This document shows, piece by piece, positions 1 through 6,955 of a stretch of 15,897 nt of DNA. Made by a program: the position numbers and the translations under genes. Positions within the stretch are counted from its first letter, which is position 1, and the number at the start of each line of letters is the position of its first letter. The notes beneath the pieces were generated by a model. It was not told the origin of the DNA, ran no database searches, and saw nothing but the letters and a program-made list of their open reading frames with translations. The stretch is taken from positions 1-15,897 of the forward strand of contig DAOTYI010000182.1 of NCBI GenBank assembly GCA_034434895.1, written 5' to 3'. This stretch comes from DAOTXL01 sp034434895 (GTDB taxonomy: Bacteria; Chloroflexota; Anaerolineae; JAAYZQ01).

Positions 1-45
1 GGGCCAGGGGGTAGGGGGGAAGTCGAATCGAACATGGTCGAGCTA
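1..45 (+). repeat. Truncated end of a MITE-like palindromic repeat
   Basis: These 45 bases match 9152-9196 at 41 of 45 positions and in the same orientation. They include the G-rich arm, the AGTCGAATCGAACATGGTCG segment and the terminal GAGCTA. Similarity stops just after GAGCTA, which marks one end of the element. The rest of this copy lies before the window. See the fuller copy at 9063-9196 for its structure. Confidence 0.8.
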
Positions 46-217
46 CTACCCGTTACCCTCCCGGAGGTTAGAAAGTGGCCGGCAACAGGGCGAGCTGCTC
101 ATTGCAGTGCACTTCAATGCGGAGAGTGCGCCCAAACCTGGGGGAGGGTAGGCAGTTACCTGCCTCCATCTGTGGGTGTTTGAGCAGGCAATCCTGGTGT
201 GGAAAGATAGAAAGTAG

Positions 218-1132
218 ATGGCAGGAGAAACGATCCTGATCGTTGACGACAGCAGGGAGCTTACAGGTCTATTGGAGGCAATCCTGCGCGATGGCGGGTA
301 TGTGACTATCAGCGTCAACACGGCCACGGAAGGCCTGGAGTTGCTATCCACCATGCAACCGGACGCCATCCTGGTGGACCTCGAACTGCCCGATATGAAC
401 GGCATCAAACTATTGCGGGAACTCAACCAGCGGGGGGTGAACATCCCCACCATCATGATGACGGCCTACGGTTCCGAAGGCACGGCCGCCCGTGCCCTGA
501 AACTGGGCGTGCGCGACTATCTCATCAAGCCGTTCACCACCGAGGAGATCCTCTTTAGCCTGCAACGGGTGCTGGCCGATCACCGGGCCGGCCGCGAGCG
601 GGACCGACTGAACGTCCTTCTGAACGAGTACAGCCGCCAATTCACCCTGCTGGTGGCCGTCAGCCAGTTTCTGACCTCCGGTATGGAACGAGAGCGGTTG
701 TTGCAGCGCATCGTCGAGGCCGGGTTGTATGCCACCCGGGCCGATGCGGGCCGGCTCCTGCTCCTTGAACAGCCGGGACAACTGCAAGTAGCCGTAGCCC
801 TGGGGCAGGCTGGCCCTCCCGGCGGGCAGGTCCCCTGCCTGGCCGGCGATGAGGGGTTGCGCCCTGTGTTGGAGGAGGGCAAAGCCGTTCGCCTGTGCTC
901 CGACTCGGGGGAGGGCATTCAGCTCCAAACGGGCGAGAGGGTCCAGGCCGTGCTCCAGGTTCCCATTCAGGGCCAGGGACGGAACCTGGGCCTCCTGTCG
1001 GTGGACAGACGGGGGAAAAATGTGCCCTTTCAAGGTCATGATGAACAGGTCCTGAAGATCCTGGCCGGCTATGCGGCCATCGCTTTGGAAATCCGCTCCC
1101 CGCTGCCTGTCGCTGTCAACCCGGCGGTATGA
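218..1132 (+). CDS. Response regulator: receiver domain plus GAF domain
   Basis: A 304-residue cytoplasmic signalling protein. Residues 5-120 form a CheY-like receiver with the acidic pocket D10/D11, phospho-acceptor D54 in ILVDLELPD, switch threonine T82 and K104 in IKPF, so it should be phosphorylatable. Residues 145-293 look like a GAF domain, ending in the usual segment with VLQVPI and LGLLSVDR. There is no DNA-binding or catalytic output domain, so the output is probably ligand-modulated protein contact. ATG at 218 is the natural start because the receiver begins at residue 5. The ribosome-binding site is weak (GGAAAG at 201-206). A poor promoter-like pair (TTGAGC at 180-185, AAAGAT at 203-208) would give an almost leaderless message. 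A small hairpin lies at 150-165. The next gene starts 27 bases downstream, suggesting one operon with the hydrolase and cyclase genes. No cognate kinase is in the window. Confidence 0.9.
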   Translation: MAGETILIVDDSRELTGLLEAILRDGGYVTISVNTATEGLELLSTMQPDAILVDLELPDMNGIKLLRELNQRGVNIPTIMMTAYGSEGTAARALKLGVRDYLIKPFTTEEILFSLQRVLADHRAGRERDRLNVLLNEYSRQFTLLVAVSQFLTSGMERERLLQRIVEAGLYATRADAGRLLLLEQPGQLQVAVALGQAGPPGGQVPCLAGDEGLRPVLEEGKAVRLCSDSGEGIQLQTGERVQAVLQVPIQGQGRNLGLLSVDRRGKNVPFQGHDEQVLKILAGYAAIALEIRSPLPVAVNPAV

Positions 1133-1159
1133 TCCGGGTGTCGCGGGGGTGGATCGAAG

Positions 1160-1981
1160 GTGAAGGTCAAGTTCTGGGGCGTCCGTGGCTCGATCCCTGT
1201 GCCCGGCCCTGATACCGTCCGTACCGGAGGCAATACCCTCTGCGTCGAGGTGCAAACTCTGGACCGGGAGACCATTATCCTGGATGCCGGGACCGGGATT
1301 CGCCTGTTGGGGTTGGACCTGGCGCGCCGGCCGATGAGCCGGCTGGTCGCGGTCATTCTGTTCAGCCATACCCATTGGGATCACATCCAGGGGTTGCCGT
1401 TCTTCTACCCGGCCCGCCAGAAGCACAACCGTCTGGTGATCATGGGCGAGCGCCGGGTGGGCATGCAACTTGAGCAGGTCCTGGCCGGGCAGATGCATGA
1501 CGCCTATCTGCCCTTCACCCTGGAGGATCTGCAGGCCGATCTGTTGATCAAAGAGGTGCGCGACGGGGAACGGTTCGTCATCGGTAACCAGACGGTGGTG
1601 CTTCCTCGACGGCTGCCGCACCCTGGCGGCGTGTTCGGCTTCCGGATTAGCTGTCAGGGCAAGGTTATCGTCTATGCGACCGATGTGAATCATCCGCTGG
1701 AAGGTCTGGCTCCAGAGGTGATAGACCTGGCCCAGGGGGCCGATCTCCTCATCCACGATGCACAGTTCACCGTCGAGGAAAAGCAGCGGTGTGTAGACTG
1801 GGGCCACAGTAGCTGGCTGGAAGCGGTCCAGGTGGCCCAGGAGGCCAATGTGCGACAGGTGGCCCTCTTCCACCACGATCCGATGCACACCGATAACGAC
1901 CTGGAAGAGATCGAAGCTCAGGCACAGGCTTTGTTCCCTTCTGCCTTCCTGGCCCGCGAGGGAATGGAGGTTCTGGTCTAA
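1160..1981 (+). CDS. MBL-fold metallo-hydrolase
   Basis: A 273-residue soluble enzyme of the metallo-beta-lactamase superfamily (Lactamase_B_2-like). It begins with a GTG codon at 1160, which places the conserved opening WGVRGSIPVPG at residues 6-16, followed by GGNT at 23-26. The metal-binding signature HTHWDH is at 70-75, with further expected ligands H154 (LPHPGG), D175 (YATD) and H239 (FHHDP). GHSSW lies at 215-219. All ligands needed for a two-metal site appear intact. In this superfamily the substrate cannot be read from sequence; members cleave phosphodiesters, including cyclic nucleotides, and other esters. Its place between a receiver-GAF gene (27-base gap) and a receiver-GAF-PAS-cyclase gene (24-base gap) makes a cyclic-nucleotide or other signal-degrading role attractive, but that is inference. 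The alternative is a housekeeping phosphodiesterase that is merely co-transcribed. Confidence 0.88.
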   Translation: MKVKFWGVRGSIPVPGPDTVRTGGNTLCVEVQTLDRETIILDAGTGIRLLGLDLARRPMSRLVAVILFSHTHWDHIQGLPFFYPARQKHNRLVIMGERRVGMQLEQVLAGQMHDAYLPFTLEDLQADLLIKEVRDGERFVIGNQTVVLPRRLPHPGGVFGFRISCQGKVIVYATDVNHPLEGLAPEVIDLAQGADLLIHDAQFTVEEKQRCVDWGHSSWLEAVQVAQEANVRQVALFHHDPMHTDNDLEEIEAQAQALFPSAFLAREGMEVLV

Positions 1982-2005
1982 ACGACCTATGACCGATGAG
2001 CCGAA

Positions 2006-3961
2006 ATGCCTATGGACGATCCGGCAAGAAAAAACCAGAAGGCCACGATCCTGGTCGTAGATGATTCGGTGCCCAGTGTGCAGCTCCTGGAACTCCAGCT
2101 TAGCCGGGCCGGGTATCGCGTGCTTCCTGCGTACAGTGGCGAAGAGGCGCTGGCCTGCGTCGAAGCGCAGTTGCCGGACCTGATCATCCTCGATGTGATG
2201 ATGCCTGGCCTGGATGGCCTTACTGTCTGTCGGCAGCTCAAGGCCGACAGGCGGACCTGGTTCATCCCCATTGTCCTGCTCACCGCCCTCAACCAGATTC
2301 AAGACCGGATTCAGGGCATTGAGGCTGGGGCGGACGATTTTCTGAGCAAGCCGTTCAACCGCGAGGAGCTCCTGGCCCGTGTCCGTTCGCTGTTGCGGCT
2401 GAAATATGCCCATGATGCCCTACAGACCGAGCGCAACCGCCTGGCTTTGCTCTACAACATCAGCCAGGAGATCAACAGCCGGCTGGCCCTCGACGAAGTG
2501 CTGAGCAAGATCGTCACTCTGACCCGCGATGCGTTGGCCGCCAGCATGTGCAGCATCATCCTCTTTGGCAAAACTCCCGACTCGGCCCAGCAGATCATCA
2601 GCCGTGTCGGCCAGCCGCCGCGAGTGGTGGGGTCGGTGACACCGGCCATCCTGCACCAGGGATTGGCCGCCTGGGTGCAGCAGCACCAGACCGGGACCAT
2701 CGTGCACGATACCACCCAAGATCGCCGCTGGCTGGTGTTGCCTGGCGATACGGAAGCGGTTGGCTCGGCCATTGCTGCCCCCTTACTGGTGGGCCAGGAG
2801 ATCATCGGCGTCCTGCTGCTGACCCATCCCCAGCCTGGCTTTTTCAATGGCGACCATCTCACGCTGCTGACCTCCATCGCCGCCCAGGCCGCCATCACCG
2901 TGCGGAATGCCCGCCTGTATGAGCAGGCCCACGAGGAACGGGAGAAGCTGGCTGCGGTGCTGGGGGGCACCACTGACGCTGTCCTGGTCATAGACCAGGA
3001 AGGGCGGCTGATCCTGGCCAATCCGGCCGCTGAACAGACCTTTGGGCTCGAGCAGGCGCTGGGCCGCCCTGTGCAGGAGATATTGCCGGACCGATTGCTT
3101 GAGCTGTTTGCCCGTGTGGCGGCCAGTGGGCAGCCATACTCGGTGGAGGTATCGGCCGACGGCGGCCAGGCGCTCTATGTCAGCGTCTCGCCGGTCGCCG
3201 GGGTAGGGCAGGTGGCCGTGGTGCAGGACATTACCCCGTTGAAAGAGCTGGAAACGATGCGCCTCCAGGCGGAACAGGAACAACGCCACCGTCTGCGCCA
3301 GATCTTTGAGCGGTATATCAGCCCCGAACTGGTGGACCGCATTCTGGCTCAAGAGGCTGGAATTCTGGAGCGCCGCGAGCGCCAGGAGGTGGTGGTTCTC
3401 TTTGCCGACCTGCGCGGTTTCACCCGCCTGACCTCTTCTTTTCAGCCGGGGGAGGTCATTGATCTATTAAACGAGTTCTTTACCGAGATGGTGAGGGTGG
3501 TGTATCACCACCAGGGGACCGTGTTTGATCTGGCCGGCGACGAATTGATGGTCGGTTTTGGCGCCCCTTTTGCCCAGGAAGATGCTGCACCCCGGGCACT
3601 GCACACCGCCGGCGAGATGCAGGCGGCCTTTGCCCGGCTGTGCCGTCGCTGGCGGGAAGAGCGGGGGATGGAGGTTGGCCTGGGGGTGGGCATTGACCAG
3701 GGCACAGTGGTCATGGGCAACATCGGTGCGCCGAGCCACATGAACTTTGGCATGGTGGGCCATGCGGTCAACACGGCCCACCTGCTGGTGGAGATGGCCC
3801 AACACGGCCAGATCATCGTCTCCGAGGCGGTCGTCGAATCTTTGGGGGGGACGTTGCCCGGCTGGCGGTTTGAACCCTTGCCCGCCGTGGAGATCAAGGG
3901 CAGAGGTGCGCCTGTATGCATCTATTGGGCAATCCCGCCCACGATCAGGCCTGCAATGTAG
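2006..3961 (+). CDS. Receiver-GAF-PAS-class III nucleotide cyclase, with altered active site
   Basis: A 651-residue cytoplasmic signalling protein. Its receiver (about 12-130) has D19/D20, phospho-acceptor D63, T93 and K115. A GAF domain covers about 150-302, a PAS domain about 312-410, a helical linker 412-440, and a class III adenylate/guanylate cyclase homology domain about 460-640. Both metal aspartates are present: D468 in FADLRGF and D512 in AGDE. The transition-state asparagine is N589. The usual lysine four residues before the second aspartate is D508, the usual Asp/Thr partner is G582, and the transition-state arginine expected at N+4 is L593 (VNTAHL instead of VNxAxR). The adjacent GD is GH (H586). 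Activity and substrate therefore cannot be assumed; it may be non-canonical or serve as a regulatory domain. ATG at 2006 is the first in-frame start after a stop at 1997-1999; ATG 2012 is possible. It is the last gene of the operon, and its stop lies within a palindrome. Confidence 0.9.
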   Translation: MPMDDPARKNQKATILVVDDSVPSVQLLELQLSRAGYRVLPAYSGEEALACVEAQLPDLIILDVMMPGLDGLTVCRQLKADRRTWFIPIVLLTALNQIQDRIQGIEAGADDFLSKPFNREELLARVRSLLRLKYAHDALQTERNRLALLYNISQEINSRLALDEVLSKIVTLTRDALAASMCSIILFGKTPDSAQQIISRVGQPPRVVGSVTPAILHQGLAAWVQQHQTGTIVHDTTQDRRWLVLPGDTEAVGSAIAAPLLVGQEIIGVLLLTHPQPGFFNGDHLTLLTSIAAQAAITVRNARLYEQAHEEREKLAAVLGGTTDAVLVIDQEGRLILANPAAEQTFGLEQALGRPVQEILPDRLLELFARVAASGQPYSVEVSADGGQALYVSVSPVAGVGQVAVVQDITPLKELETMRLQAEQEQRHRLRQIFERYISPELVDRILAQEAGILERRERQEVVVLFADLRGFTRLTSSFQPGEVIDLLNEFFTEMVRVVYHHQGTVFDLAGDELMVGFGAPFAQEDAAPRALHTAGEMQAAFARLCRRWREERGMEVGLGVGIDQGTVVMGNIGAPSHMNFGMVGHAVNTAHLLVEMAQHGQIIVSEAVVESLGGTLPGWRFEPLPAVEIKGRGAPVCIYWAIPPTIRPAM

Positions 3962-3985
3962 GGCAACTGCTTGCAGTTGCCCTAC
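3958..3985. terminator. Shared palindrome containing both convergent stop codons
   Basis: GTAGGGCAACTGC (3958-3970) is followed by TT and then its exact reverse complement (3973-3985), giving 13-bp arms. The TAG of the cyclase gene (3959-3961) and the TAG of the DUF456 gene on the other strand (3982-3984) occupy symmetric positions in the arms. It is placed to act as a bidirectional 3'-end structure for the converging operons. Neither side has a T-tract, so it is not a textbook intrinsic terminator and may act as an mRNA-stabilising hairpin. Confidence 0.75.
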
Positions 3986-4485
3986 TCAGGCCCCTGGATC
4001 ACCTGCCAGATAAAGAGCGCCACCATGACCAGGCCGATGCTCAGTTGCAGGATGGCCGACAATACCCAGCCCAGCAGCCAGCCGCTGCCCGCTTTGAGCG
4101 CCTTCTTCCAATCACCCAGACGGAGCATCTCACTCAGCAGCACCCCCACCACCGCGCCGAGGATCCCCCCTGGCAGGGTGAACAGGATGAACCCCACCAG
4201 CCCGCCGGCCAACCCGGCCAGCACGCTCCAGCCGCTGGCCCCACCCGCTTTGGCCCCGGCGGCACTGGCCCACAGGTCGGCGCTGGTGGCGATGAGGGTG
4301 AGCAGCCCCAGAACGAGCAGCGTCGGCCAGCCGACGGTCCGAAAGCCCTCAACCAGGGCGTAGATCAGGGCTGCCAGGAAGATCAACACGGTGCCGGGCA
4401 GAACCGGCGTCACGGTGCCGATCAGGCCCACGACCATGACCAGCAGGGTCAACACCAGCAGGATGGTATAGAGCGGTTCTTCCAT
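3982..4485 (-). CDS. DUF456-family small membrane protein
   Basis: A glycine-rich integral membrane protein of about 167 residues. It is nearly all hydrophobic segments: LLVLTLLVMVVGLIGTVTPV near the N-terminus, a second helix, then long alternating Gly/Ala/Leu stretches (AGLAGGLVGFILF, GGILGAVVGVLL) and a C-terminal helix. This size and the PVLPGTVLIFLAALIYAL motif match the DUF456 family, whose function is unknown. The frame is open up to a GTG at 4506, with an ATG also at 4494. ATG 4485 is preferred because AGGGA lies 9 bases before it. It is downstream of the AEC carrier on the same strand, with a 116-base gap holding only a small G/C hairpin near 4561-4575, so it may be the last gene of the minus-strand operon or separately expressed. 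The family call is from memory of its pattern. Confidence 0.8.
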   Translation of the reverse strand: MEEPLYTILLVLTLLVMVVGLIGTVTPVLPGTVLIFLAALIYALVEGFRTVGWPTLLVLGLLTLIATSADLWASAAGAKAGGASGWSVLAGLAGGLVGFILFTLPGGILGAVVGVLLSEMLRLGDWKKALKAGSGWLLGWVLSAILQLSIGLVMVALFIWQVIQGPE

Positions 4486-4601
4486 TCTGACCATTCCCTG
4501 ATCCACTCGTGCGGAGGGCGCCTTTCCAGTGGTCGGCCCGCCCGCTGCCAGGAGCTATACCGGGCCGTGAACCCGGCTCTCAGGAGCAGGATCATCGTTC
4601 C

Positions 4602-5510
4602 TCACAGCAGCCAGTTGAGCAGCAGGGTCAGCGTCCCCAGGCTGAGCAACGTCGTGCTCAGGGCGCACAGGGCAGCAAAATGGGAGTCGGAACCGAACTC
4701 GGTGGCCAGGATGGTGGTGATCACAGCCGTGGGCATGGCGCTTTCCAGCACGACCACATTGTGCGCCAGCCCGCGCAGGCCGACAAGCCAGGCCACCCCC
4801 CAGGCCAGCGCCGGAGCGATCAGCAGGCGGGCCACGGCGACAACGGCCAGGGCCGGCAGATGAAGCCTGTCCTGCCGACTCTGAAACGCATCGGCCAGTT
4901 GCACACCCAGCACCAGGAGCATGGCCGGGATCGAAGCCTGGCCCAGGAGGTGCACGGCCTTCCACAGCGGTTCGGGCACGGTCAGGCCACCCAGATTGAG
5001 GGCCAGCCCCAGCAGGGCCCCATATATCAGCGGGACGCCAGCCACGCGGCGCAGCGCGGTGCGGGCCGAGGCCTGGCCCCGGGCCATCAGATAAACGCCC
5101 AGGCTGGAGCTGAGCATGGCGCTGACCGTGTAGTACAACGACGCCCGGGCCAGGCCCTCCTGTCCGAAGGCGAACAGGTTGATGGGCAGGCCAAAGTTAC
5201 CGGCGTTCATGATCAGAATGGCGACCCCAAAAACAGCCTGGATGGGCCCTTGCAGCCGTAAGAGCCGCCCAGCAACAGCCGCCACTGCCCACAGGAGCAG
5301 CGTGGTCAGCAGCACGGCGGCAGCGATCTGGCCGAACTCTCCCCCGCCGATGTCAGAACTGACCAGCGAATCGAATACCAGGGCCGGCGCAAACAGGTAA
5401 AAGGTAGCCCGCGACAGGGTCTTGACGTCGAGGTGCAGGGATCTCTGCGCCAGCACCGCCACACCGGCCACCAAAAAGACCGGCAACACCACGTTCCATA
5501 AAACGGTCAT
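4602..5510 (-). CDS. AEC-family (auxin efflux carrier-like) permease
   Basis: A 302-residue inner-membrane protein with about ten hydrophobic helices in two halves. It is similar to the AEC/MleP permease family, whose members export or exchange small organic anions, amino acids or auxin-like compounds. The characteristic broken-helix motifs appear in each half: NAGNFGLPI at 102-110 and ESAMPTAV at 256-263. The C-terminus ends in a leucine-rich helix. Length matches the family (about 300-320). The open frame runs on upstream, but the family alignment begins at ATG 5510 (MTVLWNVVLPVF). That ATG overlaps the TGA of the preceding MFS gene as ATGA, so translation is probably coupled. The substrate is unknown. 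Its position behind a methyltransferase and an MFS porter suggests uptake or release of a metabolite of that pathway. Confidence 0.88.
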   Translation of the reverse strand: MTVLWNVVLPVFLVAGVAVLAQRSLHLDVKTLSRATFYLFAPALVFDSLVSSDIGGGEFGQIAAAVLLTTLLLWAVAAVAGRLLRLQGPIQAVFGVAILIMNAGNFGLPINLFAFGQEGLARASLYYTVSAMLSSSLGVYLMARGQASARTALRRVAGVPLIYGALLGLALNLGGLTVPEPLWKAVHLLGQASIPAMLLVLGVQLADAFQSRQDRLHLPALAVVAVARLLIAPALAWGVAWLVGLRGLAHNVVVLESAMPTAVITTILATEFGSDSHFAALCALSTTLLSLGTLTLLLNWLL

Positions 5511-6955
5511 CGTTCTTCGTCTCTTCCCAGACGGATGTTCCGCTCCGCAACCCCCGCCAGGTCCGGCGGGAACAACGGATCGGCAGGATGAGCCGATCGC
5601 TCTGCCAGCCATTGGCCGTTCACCGGCGCCCACCTGGGCTCCTGCACCCACCAACGCATGGTGACCGTCGCCGCCAGGCAGGCAACGGCGCTGGCAGCAA
5701 AGGTCCGGCCGTAGCCAAAGGCTGTCAGCCAGGTCCCCAGCAGGGGAGCAACCATGCCCACCAGCCCAACCGCCGTATTGGCCAGGCCCATGTAGGTGGG
5801 CCGAACCTGTGGCGTGGAGAACTCCATGACCACCAGGATCCCGGAGACAAGGGTGGCGCTGACGGTGATGCCCTGCAGGGCAAAGACGGCATAATACCAT
5901 CCCGGCGAGGGGGCCAGCCAGGCCAGGACAAAGCCCACGGTCGCCGCCAGGGCTCCCAACTCAAGGGACAGCTTGTGCCCCCACCGGTCGGCCAGAAAGC
6001 CGAAGAGCAGGTTGCCTGCCGTCTGGCTCAGCAGATAGAGGGCGGTGTAGAGGCCCACCGTGCTGTCGGGGATCTGCCAGCGGTGCAGCGCGGCCACGGT
6101 GAGAAAACCGCTGCCCATGCCGCTCAGAGCCAGCAGCGACCGGGCGATCAGGAAGCGGCGGAAGTTGTGGTCATGGTGCACCAGGCCGGGCAGGCTGGCC
6201 AGAAACTGGCGATTGCTCTGGCGGGGAAGGGTGGCCGGCTGCACCGGTTCGCGGGCCAGGGCCAGAAAGCCCCAACTGGCCAGCAGGCCCCCGGCGGCAA
6301 TGGTAAACAGATAGACAAAGCTGACAGGAAAAGGAACTGTTCTCAGCAGCCAGGTGCTGAGCGCGGCCCCAGCCGCCCCCATGCCGGTGCCGACAAAGTT
6401 GGTGATGCCCAAAAAGCGGCCCCGCCGGTCCACAGGAAAGCAGCGGGCGATCAGGTCTTGCCAGGCGGTGGCCACCACGCCCGCCCCCACGGCGTGCCAG
6501 GCGATGCCGACCAGGAACAGCCCCAACGCCAGGCTGCTCGACCGCCCGGCCACCAGAGCCGAGATCACCACCAGGGCCAGCGGCAGCCGTTCCAGAAAGA
6601 ACCCGATATTGACCACGACCGGCTTTTTGCGTGGCAGCCGCTGCACGACATTGGCCGTCAAGATCTGCGGCAGAAACCAGCCTGCCTGAGCGATGACCGC
6701 CAGCAGGCCGATGGGCAGACGGCTGGGGGTCAGCTTGCTGATGAACAGCGGGGCGATGGTGGAAGACGAGACAAAGCTGAGGCCAAACCAGAAGCTCGCC
6801 CCGTCGAGCAGGTTGACGGCAAAGTTCCAGCGGTAGTGGCGCTCCACCTCGGCCGCGAGTTCAGCCTCGCTGCGGACCGGGGCCGGACGGTCGAGTTGCA
6901 GCAACAGCACAATCATGCGCCGCAACGGATGGTGGACAGAGGAGGGGATGTTCAT
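5507..6955 (-). CDS. MFS transporter with N-terminal cytoplasmic extension
   Basis: A 482-residue major facilitator superfamily porter with about twelve membrane segments between residues 45 and 435. Before the first helix is a charged extension (about residues 20-45, ending ERHYRWNF). A motif-A-like loop, GFLADRWGHK, lies at 319-328 between the first helices of the C-terminal half. A basic loop (RLPRKKP, 106-112) occupies the equivalent position in the N-terminal half. About 45 hydrophilic residues follow the last helix. The substrate cannot be deduced. ATG 6955 overlaps the TGA of the methyltransferase gene as ATGA, and its own TGA overlaps the AEC start in the same way, so these three genes are almost certainly co-transcribed and translationally coupled. 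No strong ribosome-binding site precedes the start, as expected for coupling. Confidence 0.9.
   Translation of the reverse strand: MNIPSSVHHPLRRMIVLLLQLDRPAPVRSEAELAAEVERHYRWNFAVNLLDGASFWFGLSFVSSSTIAPLFISKLTPSRLPIGLLAVIAQAGWFLPQILTANVVQRLPRKKPVVVNIGFFLERLPLALVVISALVAGRSSSLALGLFLVGIAWHAVGAGVVATAWQDLIARCFPVDRRGRFLGITNFVGTGMGAAGAALSTWLLRTVPFPVSFVYLFTIAAGGLLASWGFLALAREPVQPATLPRQSNRQFLASLPGLVHHDHNFRRFLIARSLLALSGMGSGFLTVAALHRWQIPDSTVGLYTALYLLSQTAGNLLFGFLADRWGHKLSLELGALAATVGFVLAWLAPSPGWYYAVFALQGITVSATLVSGILVVMEFSTPQVRPTYMGLANTAVGLVGMVAPLLGTWLTAFGYGRTFAASAVACLAATVTMRWWVQEPRWAPVNGQWLAERSAHPADPLFPPDLAGVAERNIRLGRDEER

Noticed and set aside
1..217. Possible riboswitch or small gene before the first receiver gene
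   Set aside because: TACCCTCCC (54-62) faces GGGAGGGTA (142-150) and there is a small hairpin at 150-165, but no known riboswitch core or credible ORF is recognisable. The pairing may be chance in G-rich DNA.
410..2413. Open frame of more than 660 codons on the minus strand opposite the receiver, hydrolase and cyclase genes
   Set aside because: It is antisense to three clearly homologous genes, runs across their boundaries, has a His/Gln/Arg-rich low-meaning composition and no recognisable domain. It follows from the high GC content.
5511..5900. N-terminal extension of the AEC carrier in its open frame
   Set aside because: It lies entirely within the MFS gene in another frame and lacks membrane character. 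The family start and an ATGA overlap are at 5510.
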